DNA of 33,486 nt from CAYXDO01 sp964463485 (lineage in GTDB: Bacteria; Myxococcota; Kuafuiibacteriia; Kuafuiibacteriales; Kuafuiibacteriaceae): NCBI GenBank assembly GCA_964463485.1, contig CAYXDO010000125.1:1-33486 (forward strand). Direction: 5' to 3'. The notes under the pieces were generated by a model, which was not told the origin of the DNA, searched no databases, and saw nothing but the letters and a program-made list of their open reading frames with translations. The translations under genes were made by a program, and so were the position numbers. Numbering within the stretch: the stretch's first letter is position 1; every line of letters begins with the position of its first letter. This document shows positions 14,132-21,993 of this stretch, piece by piece.

Positions 14132-15471
14132 GAGCTCGACCTCTCGTGGATATCGGCGACGAGGACCGTCTCGACGTGGCGGGTCTTGGGAAACAGATCC
14201 ACGGGCGTGGCGGAGCCTACCTCGAATTCGCACTCTGCGCGCATTCGCGCCACGTCTCTCGCCAGCGAGTCGGGGTTGCAGCTCACGTAGACCAGGCGGA
14301 CCGGCGCTCGCTTCATGACCTCGCGCAACACCTCGAGGCTCGCTCCTTTTCTCGGCGGGTTGATCACGATGGCTTCGAGCTTTGGCAGGTCAGAGAGGGC
14401 GTCCTCGACGCGGGCGGCCAACACGCGAACCAGTTCCGAAAGGCCCATCGCCTCGGCGCTTCGGGCGATCGCGCGGGCCGCCGCGACGTTGGCCTCGACC
14501 TCGAACACGGTCGCTCCTTTGTGCGCCAGCGTGAGCCCGATGCCTCCGGAGCCCGCGTACAGGTCCGCGATCGGGGATCTGCCCAGGAGCGCCGTTGCTA
14601 CGCGCTCATAGAGCTCCGCCGCTGCGCTGGGATTGACTTGTGCGAACGCCGGGCCTGCGAGCTCGAGCTCTACTGGCCCTATGCGATCGAAGACCGGGCC
14701 GCGATCGACGACGAGCTCCATCGGACCGTCGCCGACGATCACGTCGTCAGCGCGATCGTTTTCGAGCAAGATCACCCTGGCGACCTCCGGGAGCTCTCCA
14801 AGCGCGACCGCCAAGGCGCGCGATCCCTTGGCGCTCAGGGATCTCACGACGAGCGTCACCACGACTCGCGAGGTCGCCAGGGCGGCGCGGATCAGGACGA
14901 AGCGAAGGTCGGGGCACTCGATGTGGCCGAGCGACGTGCGCGCGCGGGCGGCGAGCTGCTCGACGATCGGAGCGTGCACGGGGCATCCGTCCATACTCGC
15001 CACGCTGTGCGTCCACGGCGCGTAGGAGCCGAGCGTCGTTCCGTCGGCGACGAGCTTCGCGAGCGCTCGGTAGCCGAGCTCGGGGCGGCGTCCGAGGGGT
15101 GGCTCGACGGCGACGCCGAGGGCGGCCTCGATCTTGGCTTTCTTGACGCGAAGCTCGAAATCTCGATCGACGTGCAGAAAGTCGCAGCCGCCGCACGCGA
15201 GCTTGGGCGCGCGGGGGTCGCCTTGAAAGTGAGGGCAGGGGCTCGGGCGTCGCTCGTTCGAGGGGCGCAGCACCGAGTCGAGCCGCGCGAAGGTGCGTCC
15301 GCTGCCGGTCACGTGCTCGATGCGCGCGGTGACCGACTCACCGGGCAGGGCGCCGATCACCTCGACCGACTCGCCTGTGGCGGTCTTGCCGTGTCCGACG
15401 ACGTTCGAGTCGAGCGATTCGATCTCGACCTCGACGAGCGCGCCCGGCTTCAGCTTCCGAGGCCGACCCAC
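14128..15471 (-). CDS. Class I SAM-dependent RNA (uracil-5-) methyltransferase, RlmD/TrmA family
   Basis: A 447-residue protein. Residues 1-65 form a TRAM RNA-binding domain (GALVEVEIESLDSNVVGHGK). Cys residues in SPCPHF and LACGGCDFLH, together with the Cys of MDGCPVH, match the 4Fe-4S cluster ligands of RlmD (RumA). The methyltransferase part has motif I LYAGSGGIGLTLA, FEVEANVAAARAI, the motif IVINPPRKG and the nucleophile in VYVSCNPDSLARD. It should methylate C5 of a uridine in 23S rRNA or tRNA; which one cannot be told from sequence. ATG 15471 lies inside the 3' end of the MoaD-MoaE gene (22-base overlap), so translation is probably coupled. Confidence 0.88.
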   Translation of the reverse strand: MGRPRKLKPGALVEVEIESLDSNVVGHGKTATGESVEVIGALPGESVTARIEHVTGSGRTFARLDSVLRPSNERRPSPCPHFQGDPRAPKLACGGCDFLHVDRDFELRVKKAKIEAALGVAVEPPLGRRPELGYRALAKLVADGTTLGSYAPWTHSVASMDGCPVHAPIVEQLAARARTSLGHIECPDLRFVLIRAALATSRVVVTLVVRSLSAKGSRALAVALGELPEVARVILLENDRADDVIVGDGPMELVVDRGPVFDRIGPVELELAGPAFAQVNPSAAAELYERVATALLGRSPIADLYAGSGGIGLTLAHKGATVFEVEANVAAARAIARSAEAMGLSELVRVLAARVEDALSDLPKLEAIVINPPRKGASLEVLREVMKRAPVRLVYVSCNPDSLARDVARMRAECEFEVGSATPVDLFPKTRHVETVLVADIHERSSS

Positions 15472-16118
15472 ACGCTCCCATCCCGGCGGAGCTCTTTTTT
15501 CCAGATCGGTACGTCGACCTTGATGCGTTCGATGGCATGGCGGCAGGCCTCGAACGCGTCTCCGCGGTGGGGAGCTCCGACCGCGATGACGATCGAGACC
15601 TCACCGAGCTCGAGCTTGCCGGTGCGGTGGACGATCGAGACGCGGGTTCCAGGCCATCGTTCGAAAATTTCGCTGCCGATCCGACGCAAGAAAGCCTCGG
15701 CCATTTCGGGATACGCTTCGTATTCGAGGCCGAGCACCGCGTGGTCCCCGGTCTGGTTGCGCACGGTGCCTTCGAAGGTCACGACGGCGCCGATCTCGGG
15801 GCCTCGTGCCCCAGCGACGACCGCGGCCACGTCGATCGGCCGCTCGGTGAGGGCGAAAGGCCCGAGCCCGGAGCCCCCTGAAACCGGAGGAATCACGGCG
15901 ATTTCGTCTCCGTGCCGGATCGTCGCGGTCGGGAGCGCGAACTCGTGGTTCACGGCGAAGCGCACGAAGGGCAACAGCGGGACGAGGTCCGGAAGGTCCG
16001 CCGAGATCCGTGCGATCAGCTCGGATAACGGTATAGAATCGTTGGTGAATTCAAACGACCTGTGATCGGTGCGAGCGCGCTCTCGGCACGCCGCGAAGAG
16101 GCGGACATCGACCCGCAT
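15450..16118 (-). CDS. Fused molybdopterin synthase, MoaD-MoaE (MoaX-like)
   Basis: A 222-residue protein. Residues 1-82 are MoaD (MRVDVRLFAACRERA, DEIAVIPPVSGG) with the double Gly at 81-82 that in free MoaD is the C-terminal thiocarboxylate end. Residues of about 90-222 are MoaE: TFEGTVRNQ (Arg120), LEYEAYPEMAE, SIVHRTGKLELGEV and IKVDVPIWKKE (Lys200 and Lys207), all conserved active-site positions. The enzyme makes molybdopterin from precursor Z. A fused form is known from Mycobacterium tuberculosis MoaX, which is cleaved after the double Gly to free MoaD, and a similar cleavage is expected here. ATG 16118 is chosen because upstream sequence in this frame is a non-coding repeat. It is the first gene of a three-gene overlapping operon. 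Confidence 0.92.
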   Translation of the reverse strand: MRVDVRLFAACRERARTDHRSFEFTNDSIPLSELIARISADLPDLVPLLPFVRFAVNHEFALPTATIRHGDEIAVIPPVSGGSGLGPFALTERPIDVAAVVAGARGPEIGAVVTFEGTVRNQTGDHAVLGLEYEAYPEMAEAFLRRIGSEIFERWPGTRVSIVHRTGKLELGEVSIVIAVGAPHRGDAFEACRHAIERIKVDVPIWKKELRRDGSVWVGLGS

Positions 16119-16211
16119 CCTGAGACGGTCCGGCGCTCGGGCGCCGCAGTCAACGGGGAGGTGCGCGACCACGTTCCAGGATCTGTCCACGATCCCCGCT
16201 CGTCCCGGGAA

Positions 16212-16313
16212 AACCACAGGGGACGCAGCGCAGGAACGCAGAGAACACGGAGGACTTTTTTGGAGAAAAGTCCTTCGTGCCCTTCGTGTTCCTTCTCCGT
16301 GCTCTTCGCGGTT
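16212..16313. repeat. 102-bp imperfect inverted repeat between divergent genes
   Basis: Two 48-base arms (16212-16259 and 16266-16313) are complementary at 32 of 48 positions, and seven further positions would be G:U pairs in RNA. The inner nine bases (AGGACTTTT / AAAAGTCCT) pair perfectly around the loop TTGGAG. The arms carry ACACGG and CACGAA-type purine-rich runs such as CGCAGAGAACACGGAG. It lies between the divergent starts at 16118 and 16419. It looks like a mobile palindromic repeat or remnant rather than a terminator, since no T-run follows the stem. Confidence 0.75.
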
Positions 16314-16418
16314 GATGCGGAGGTCGAGCTGAATCGCCGCAAGTTGGCCGTGCGCTCCGTTTGGGGCGCTCACTTTTGACTTGGCCGAACGGCGCCGCTC
16401 GGAAATAGAGAGACGCGC

Positions 16419-18326
16419 ATGCGACGCAAGTTGCTCCCCTCGCTCCTCCTCCTGGCCGCTTGTTCGAAGGACAACGACAGGCAAGACGCCGGGCCGGGTC
16501 AGACCGACACCGGGACCCCGGCGGATGGCGGACCGGTCGGGAGTGACGGCGGCGTCCCGGACAGCGGGCCTCCGCCGTGCGCTCGCGACCAGGACTGTGA
16601 GTCTGGGGAGGTCTGCGACTTGTCCGCCTCACCCCATGTCTGTGTCCCGGGCCATGCCTGCACGACCGACCTCGACTGCAGGGCCTGTAGTGACTTCGTG
16701 GATCCGATCGAGTGTGGCCATGGTTTTCACGTCGTAGCTTACTGCGACGCGGATCGGGGAAGTGTCTGCACCCGCGCGCTGACGGCCTGTGAGCCTTGCG
16801 CCGAGGATCGCGACTGCTTCGAGCTGGACGACATCAACCAGCACGCGAGCCCTCAGAAGAAGTGCCTCGAATACGAAGGCGGAAAGAAATTCTGCGGGCT
16901 CCCTCAGCTTGGAAACCCACCCTGTCCGGCTGGGTTTCTGCCCGATACTCAGGGCCAGTGCAAGCGTGTCGCAGGCTGTCCCGACTCAGTGGACATCTGC
17001 CCCGCCGCGCCCTCCGGCGGTGACCCGCTGTGTCCGCGGCAGGAACAAATCTGCCCCGGCCGCTACGGCGGCCCTGAGTGCCCCACCGGCGGCCGTTGCG
17101 CCACCAACGACATTCCTGGAGAGATCGGTGTGTGTCTCGAGTTCTGCACGACCAACGACGAGTGCAGAGATCCAGCCAAACCCGTCTGCGACCTCCAGAA
17201 GAACGTCTGCGTCGAGGGCTGCCAGAAGGGGAGCTGCGCGGGCGGCAAGGTCTGCCACCCCCTCGATGGGAAATGTAAAGATCCTTGTGACACCAACGAG
17301 AACTGCGCGATGAGATATGGCAGCGGAGCCTACTGCAACATGGCTTCGCAGCGCATGGCGCCGACGTATTTCAAGGACTATCACGATGAGTTCGCCTGTG
17401 TGCCGGTCGGTTGCGAGGCGTCCGTGGATTGTCAGGTGGCAGGGTTCGTTTGCGACAAAGAGCAAGATCCGCCAGCGTGTGTCGAAGGCTGTTACGACGC
17501 CGCGACCGACTGTCTCTCCGGCGAAGTCTGCAAGAAGGTCGGCCCGAACGGTCGTCAGCCTTCCTACTCACGGTCCGAGTGCCGAGGGCTCGGCGACCTC
17601 ACCGAGGCTTCGGAGGTCGGCGTTTGCTGCAATCCCGGGTGTACCAACCGCATTCTTCAGTGCGGCTATCATGAGTGGTGCTGCGGCCAGGCCGGCTCGC
17701 CGTACGCCGACCCGACCTCGTGCGGCAACGTGTCCGGCGGGGCCCGCCAAGCCGAGCCGGGTGAGTGCTTCCCGATCGCTCAACCCGCGCCGTTCTGCGT
17801 CCGCTGCGAAGACGGAGAGACGACGTGTGACTCGAGCCCGAGCGGCTGGACGTACGGTCGCAACAGCTCCCCGATGTACGAAAATGGTATGCCGTTCCGA
17901 GAGGAGGAGGGTTGCTTCCCGATCGAGGTCGACATGCAGGGCAACGTCTTGAAGGCGATGTGCGGCGTGACTTGCAACCCAGACCCCGCCGCAGGGGACA
18001 CCGGGTGTCCGCGGCAGTGGCCGTGCAAAGGTCAATTCTACCCCTGCTTCGAAGACGCCGACTGCGGAGGTCTCGTGTGCGAGGGCGAGGATCCTCAGAA
18101 CGGCCGGCCCGGGAAATGTGAGTGCGGCGCGAACGGAGTTCCCGGCCCGACCGCGTGCCCGACGCAGCAGTTGATCGGAACTCAGAACGGGATGCCGGTG
18201 TACGCTCCCGTGTTGAGGCCTCGCTGCGCCGTCGATGGCCCGAAGATGAACTGTCTGAGCTCCTACAACTGCGAGCCCCCGGCCTTCGGCCTTGGCCAGG
18301 GCTACCCGATGGAATGCACGCAGTGA
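16419..18326 (+). CDS. Large Cys-rich lipoprotein
   Basis: A 635-residue protein. It starts MRRKLLPSLLLLAACSKDND, a lipoprotein signal with Cys15, followed by a flexible linker of D/G/T/P (DAGPGQTDTGTPADGG). The rest holds dozens of Cys in loose repeats of the form C-x-x-x-x-D-C-x-x-G-x-x-C (RDQDCESGEVCD, TTDLDCRACSD, DTNENCAMRYG, FEDADCGGLVCEGE). These resemble short EGF/Dickkopf-like disulfide modules common in myxobacterial surface lipoproteins. No catalytic motif is recognised. It is probably displayed on the outer membrane and may bind proteins or metals. A purine-rich GGAAATAGAGAG precedes the start. It precedes the ABC exporter genes on the same strand, with a gap of about 90 bases. 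Confidence 0.85.
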   Translation: MRRKLLPSLLLLAACSKDNDRQDAGPGQTDTGTPADGGPVGSDGGVPDSGPPPCARDQDCESGEVCDLSASPHVCVPGHACTTDLDCRACSDFVDPIECGHGFHVVAYCDADRGSVCTRALTACEPCAEDRDCFELDDINQHASPQKKCLEYEGGKKFCGLPQLGNPPCPAGFLPDTQGQCKRVAGCPDSVDICPAAPSGGDPLCPRQEQICPGRYGGPECPTGGRCATNDIPGEIGVCLEFCTTNDECRDPAKPVCDLQKNVCVEGCQKGSCAGGKVCHPLDGKCKDPCDTNENCAMRYGSGAYCNMASQRMAPTYFKDYHDEFACVPVGCEASVDCQVAGFVCDKEQDPPACVEGCYDAATDCLSGEVCKKVGPNGRQPSYSRSECRGLGDLTEASEVGVCCNPGCTNRILQCGYHEWCCGQAGSPYADPTSCGNVSGGARQAEPGECFPIAQPAPFCVRCEDGETTCDSSPSGWTYGRNSSPMYENGMPFREEEGCFPIEVDMQGNVLKAMCGVTCNPDPAAGDTGCPRQWPCKGQFYPCFEDADCGGLVCEGEDPQNGRPGKCECGANGVPGPTACPTQQLIGTQNGMPVYAPVLRPRCAVDGPKMNCLSSYNCEPPAFGLGQGYPMECTQ

Positions 18327-18381
18327 GAGTCCGAGCGAACGGATGGCCGTCCAACACCCTGAGCTCTCGAACCGGTCGCCG

Positions 18382-18420
18382 ATGATTCATCATTCATCCT
18401 TCGAGGAGTCTGTCCACTGA
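18382..18420 (+). CDS. Possible 12-codon leader peptide coupled to the ABC exporter gene
   Basis: ATG 18382 opens MIHHSSFEESVH and stops with TGA at 18418-18420. The stop overlaps the proposed CTG start of the exporter gene (18417-18419). The ribosome binding site of the exporter (GAGGAG, 18403-18408) lies inside this small frame. No good binding site is seen in front of ATG 18382, so it may be chance. If translated it would couple translation of the exporter. Confidence 0.3.
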   Translation: MIHHSSFEESVH

Positions 18421-20183
18421 CGAGCCGGCAGCGCCTCCTCCACTACTTCGGCCGGAGTCGAGGCTCATTTGGACTCGGGGTGCTCGCGTTGATCGCGACG
18501 CAAGCGCTCACGCTGTGGATCCCGCGGCTGTTGCGTGAGGCGACCGATGCGCTCGTGGCCCGCGATCGGGACGCGGTCCTAGAGGCGGCTCTGCTCATGG
18601 TCAGCGCCGCGATCCTCGGAGCCGGCGTGCGAATCGCATCGCGTCTCTTGATCTTCAACTCAGGTCGTCGCGCCGAGTTCGAGATTCGAAACGACCTGTT
18701 TTCGGCGATCTCGGCGCAGTCCCCGGCGTGGTTGTCGAAGATGTCCACGGCGGATCTGATGAGTCGGTCGATCAACGACCTTCAGCAGGTGCGGCTCCTG
18801 CTCGGCCCCGGGATCCTCAACGTGGTCAACTCGGCGGTAGTCTTCGTGGTGGTGATTCCCACGCTGTTCCTCACCGACCCGACCGTAGCGACCGCGTGTT
18901 TGGCTCCTTTTCCCGGTTTGATTCTCATCGCGAGAGTTTTCGGCAAGCAGCTCTACGCGCTCTCTCGGCGCACCCAGGAGGCGCTGGCGAGCGTCTCGGC
19001 GCGGGTGCAGGAGAGTGTAGGGGCGGTCATGACGGTACGGGCGTATCGCCTCGAGTCGTCCGAGCAGCAGGTGTTCGACGAGCGCAGCCAAGCCCTCGTG
19101 GACGCGAACTTGGACTTCGCGCGGCTGCGTTCGTTCATGTTCCCGATGATGGCGCTCGCGGGTGCGATCGGGACCGCGGTCCTGCTGTATCTCGGCGGGA
19201 TCTCCGTACTCAACGGCACGATGAGTGTCGGGCAGCTCGTGGAGCTCAATGCGTACCTCGGTATTCTCTCCTGGCCGACCGCTGCGCTGGGTTGGATGAT
19301 GGCTCTGTGGCAGCGCGGTCTGGCGTCGATGGATCGCATCGACGAAATTCTGCGCGCAAACGCACCCATCACCTCGGGGAGCGAGAGGCTCGGGGACATG
19401 TCGGGTCGCATCGAAGTGCGGAGTCTCTCGATCGACTACGAGACGAAGCACGGGAAGGTGCGAGCCCTCGACGATGTGAGCCTGACGATCGAGCCCGGAG
19501 AGACGGTAGTCATCGTCGGTCGCAGCGGCTCCGGGAAGTCCACGTTGGTCAAGGCCATCTCGCGTTTGTTGGAAGTTCCGAAGTCAGCTGTGTACGTCGA
19601 CGGTCGAGACGTCACGGACTTGTCGATCGCGGACGTTCGGGGGGGTATCGGGTACGCGCCGCAAGAGGCGTTTCTGTTCTCGAAGAGCATCTCCGAGAAC
19701 GTGTCGTTCTTCGGGGAGTACGACGCGACGAAGGTGGGTGAGGCCGTGCGAGCAGCGGGGCTCGAGAGTGACCTCGCCGGATTTTCGCAGGGCCTGGAGA
19801 CGATCGTAGGCGAGCGCGGCGTGACGTTGAGCGGTGGCCAACGCCAGAGAGTTGCGCTGGCCCGAGCGCTCATCAAGCGGCCGAGGATCTTGGTGCTCGA
19901 CGATACACTCTCTGCGGTCGACACCGACACGGAGACGCGGATTCTGGCGGAGCTCGAGAAGCGCGAGAACGGACGAACGACGATCTTGGTGAGTCACAGA
20001 CTCACCTGCGCTCGCGCCGCCGATCGGATCTTCGTCCTCGATCATGGTCGCTTGGTCGAACAGGGCAGCGAAGACGAGCTTCTGGCCAAGAACGGCGTGT
20101 ACGCGGAGATGTATCGTCGCCAGCGGTTGCGGGAAGAGCTGGGTGATCCGAGCTCGCGGGTCGAGGCGGAGGTCAGGTCGTAG
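18417..20183 (+). CDS. ABC exporter half-transporter, degenerate ATPase subunit
   Basis: A 588-residue type IV ABC exporter subunit. The familiar N-terminus (LTSRQRLLHYFGRSRGSFGL) lies upstream of the first GTG (18480), which sits inside the first membrane helix. No ATG/GTG/TTG is in frame there, but CTG at 18417 has GAGGAG eight bases before it, so a CTG start is proposed. Six membrane helices occupy residues 1-320. The nucleotide domain has Walker A GRSGSGKST (368-376), Q-loop GYAPQEAF, signature LSGGQRQRVALARA (471), Walker B ILVLDD with Asp496 where the catalytic Glu normally stands, and H-loop His527. Asp in that place is typical of the degenerate half of heterodimeric exporters (MdlA, TM287). 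The partner gene starts two bases downstream. The substrate is unknown. Confidence 0.88.
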   Translation: MTSRQRLLHYFGRSRGSFGLGVLALIATQALTLWIPRLLREATDALVARDRDAVLEAALLMVSAAILGAGVRIASRLLIFNSGRRAEFEIRNDLFSAISAQSPAWLSKMSTADLMSRSINDLQQVRLLLGPGILNVVNSAVVFVVVIPTLFLTDPTVATACLAPFPGLILIARVFGKQLYALSRRTQEALASVSARVQESVGAVMTVRAYRLESSEQQVFDERSQALVDANLDFARLRSFMFPMMALAGAIGTAVLLYLGGISVLNGTMSVGQLVELNAYLGILSWPTAALGWMMALWQRGLASMDRIDEILRANAPITSGSERLGDMSGRIEVRSLSIDYETKHGKVRALDDVSLTIEPGETVVIVGRSGSGKSTLVKAISRLLEVPKSAVYVDGRDVTDLSIADVRGGIGYAPQEAFLFSKSISENVSFFGEYDATKVGEAVRAAGLESDLAGFSQGLETIVGERGVTLSGGQRQRVALARALIKRPRILVLDDTLSAVDTDTETRILAELEKRENGRTTILVSHRLTCARAADRIFVLDHGRLVEQGSEDELLAKNGVYAEMYRRQRLREELGDPSSRVEAEVRS

Positions 20184-20185
20184 TC

Positions 20186-21958
20186 ATGTCCGAGCCCGAC
20201 GTCTCGTTCGGCAAAGTCTACGACGCGCGGCTCCTGGCGCGCCTGTGGGAGTTCGTGGCGCCGCATCGGGGCTTGTTCGCGGTGGCGATGATTTCTTACC
20301 CGCTCGGGTCGGTCCTCCACTTGGCTCAGCCCTACTTGGTCAAGCTCGCGATCGACGATCACCTGGTGCCGAAGAAGGCCGAAGGGTTCGCGCTGATCGC
20401 CGCGGCGTTCGTGGCAGCGATCGGGCTCGAGTTCGTGTTTCGGTTCATCCAGTCCTACCTGACTCAGAAAGTCGGCCAAGTCGTGACCAAGGACCTGCGG
20501 CGGGCGCTCTTTCGGCGTCTGCTCGAGGTGGACGTCGCGTACGTCGAATCGAACCCGGTGGGCCGGCTGATGACTCGCGTGACGAACGACGTGGAGTCGA
20601 TCGCCGAGACCTTCTCCACTGGCGCGGTGAGCTTGCTCGGCGACCTCGTCACTCTGGCAGGAATCATCGGGATGATGTTGGTGCTCGACGTGGAGCTGAC
20701 GCTGGCGTCGTTCGCCGCGGTCCCGTTGATGATCTTGATCGTGCTGGCGTTTCGCAAGCCCGCTCGGGAGGCGTTTCGAGACGTCCGGAGCCTCGTTGCC
20801 AAGCTCAACGGGGCGCTGAACGAAGCGATCTCGGGGATGGCGATGATTCAGTCGTTTCGGGTGGAGCGACCGTTCGCTCGTGATCTCGAGCGCATCAATG
20901 GTGAGTACAGGGACGCAAACTTTCGAGCGATTCGATTCGACTCGATGACGTACGCGATCGCCGAGGGGATCGGGCACGTCTCCGTCGCCGCGCTCCTCGT
21001 GTTCGGTTTGTCTCGACTCACTCAGCATCAGGCCGAGATCGGCGTATTTGTCGCGTTCACGGACTACCTTCGGCGATTTTTCGGACCCATCACGGAGCTC
21101 TCGAACAAATATACCGTCATGCAATCAGCCATGGCGTCGGCCGAGCGATGTGTCGAGCTCCTCGATCGCCAGCCGACCATCGTGTCCCCTGTTCAGCCCC
21201 GGGCGCTCCCGCGACCGATCGACGGGATCAGGTTCGACCGCGTGAGCTTCTCTTACAAGGAGACCGAGCCGGTCTTGCGGGACCTCGAGCTCGAGATTCG
21301 GCGAGGTGAGAAGGTGGCGATCGTCGGCCCCACGGGCTCGGGAAAGTCGACCATCGTGAAGTTGTTGTGCAGGTTTTATGATCCTGGGTCGGGGGCCGTT
21401 CGTTTCGATGGGATCCCGCTCTCCGAGGTGGCGCTGGACGACTTGCGAGGCCGGCTGGCCGTCGTTCTTCAGGACCCTTATGTGTTTTCAGGAAGCATCC
21501 GGGACAATATCTCGTTGCGACGCCCAGACGTGGACGACGCCATGGTGATGGCAGCGGCGGAGCGTACGAGAGCGTCCGTCGTGATCGGTCGCCGCCCAGG
21601 GGGTTTGGATGCAGAGGTGGGCGAGCGGGGAACCAACCTGAGCTCGGGCGAGCGGCAACTCATCGCGTTTGCGCGGGCCTTGGTGCTCGACCCGGAGGTG
21701 TTGGTGCTCGACGAGGCGACCAGCTCGGTCGATCCGGAAACCGAAGGACTCATTCAGGAAGGCTTGAACGAGCTGCTGCGGGGTCGGACCGCGATCGTGA
21801 TTGCCCATCGCCTGTCCACCGTGGAGAGCGCGGATCGGATCGTGGTGATGAAAAACGGCGCGGTCGCCGAGCAGGGAAGTCATCGAGAGTTGCTGGCGAA
21901 GGGCGGAATTTACAGGAACCTGTTCGAGCTGCAGTTCCAGGGCGCCAAGAACGGTTGA
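20186..21958 (+). CDS. ABC exporter half-transporter, catalytic ATPase subunit
   Basis: A 590-residue partner of the preceding gene; ATG 20186 follows its stop by two bases. The membrane domain (about 20-320) has RFIQSYLTQKVGQVVTKDLR, typical of exporters. The nucleotide domain has Walker A GPTGSGKST (381-389), Q-loop VVLQDPYVFSGS, a deviating signature LSSGERQLIAFARA (485), Walker B VLVLDEATSSVD with the catalytic Glu510, and an intact H-loop IAHRLSTV. In a head-to-tail dimer, the site made of the first subunit's Asp496 and this subunit's altered LSSGE would be the inactive one. The other site (Glu510 plus LSGGQ) would be active. This matches MdlAB/TM287-288-type asymmetric exporters that move lipids or drugs. 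A terminator candidate follows the stop. Confidence 0.92.
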   Translation: MSEPDVSFGKVYDARLLARLWEFVAPHRGLFAVAMISYPLGSVLHLAQPYLVKLAIDDHLVPKKAEGFALIAAAFVAAIGLEFVFRFIQSYLTQKVGQVVTKDLRRALFRRLLEVDVAYVESNPVGRLMTRVTNDVESIAETFSTGAVSLLGDLVTLAGIIGMMLVLDVELTLASFAAVPLMILIVLAFRKPAREAFRDVRSLVAKLNGALNEAISGMAMIQSFRVERPFARDLERINGEYRDANFRAIRFDSMTYAIAEGIGHVSVAALLVFGLSRLTQHQAEIGVFVAFTDYLRRFFGPITELSNKYTVMQSAMASAERCVELLDRQPTIVSPVQPRALPRPIDGIRFDRVSFSYKETEPVLRDLELEIRRGEKVAIVGPTGSGKSTIVKLLCRFYDPGSGAVRFDGIPLSEVALDDLRGRLAVVLQDPYVFSGSIRDNISLRRPDVDDAMVMAAAERTRASVVIGRRPGGLDAEVGERGTNLSSGERQLIAFARALVLDPEVLVLDEATSSVDPETEGLIQEGLNELLRGRTAIVIAHRLSTVESADRIVVMKNGAVAEQGSHRELLAKGGIYRNLFELQFQGAKNG

Positions 21959-21993
21959 GCTCCGCGGATCCGCATGAGCTTCGGAGCGTTTTT
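21959..21993 (+). terminator. Candidate Rho-independent terminator of the ABC exporter operon
   Basis: Directly after the stop, GCTCCG (21959-21964) pairs with CGGAGC (21982-21987) across a long 17-base loop and is followed by GTTTTT. The stem is only six base pairs, so it is modest. It lies in the 34-base gap between two convergent genes. Confidence 0.45.

Noticed and set aside
14146..16065. Long plus-strand open frame of 639 codons antisense to the methyltransferase and MoaX genes
   Set aside because: Shadow of well-supported minus-strand genes; composition is atypical and no motif is seen.
16251..16274. Rho-independent terminator at the perfect inner stem
   Set aside because: No T-run follows either side, and it lies between divergent gene starts where no terminator is needed.
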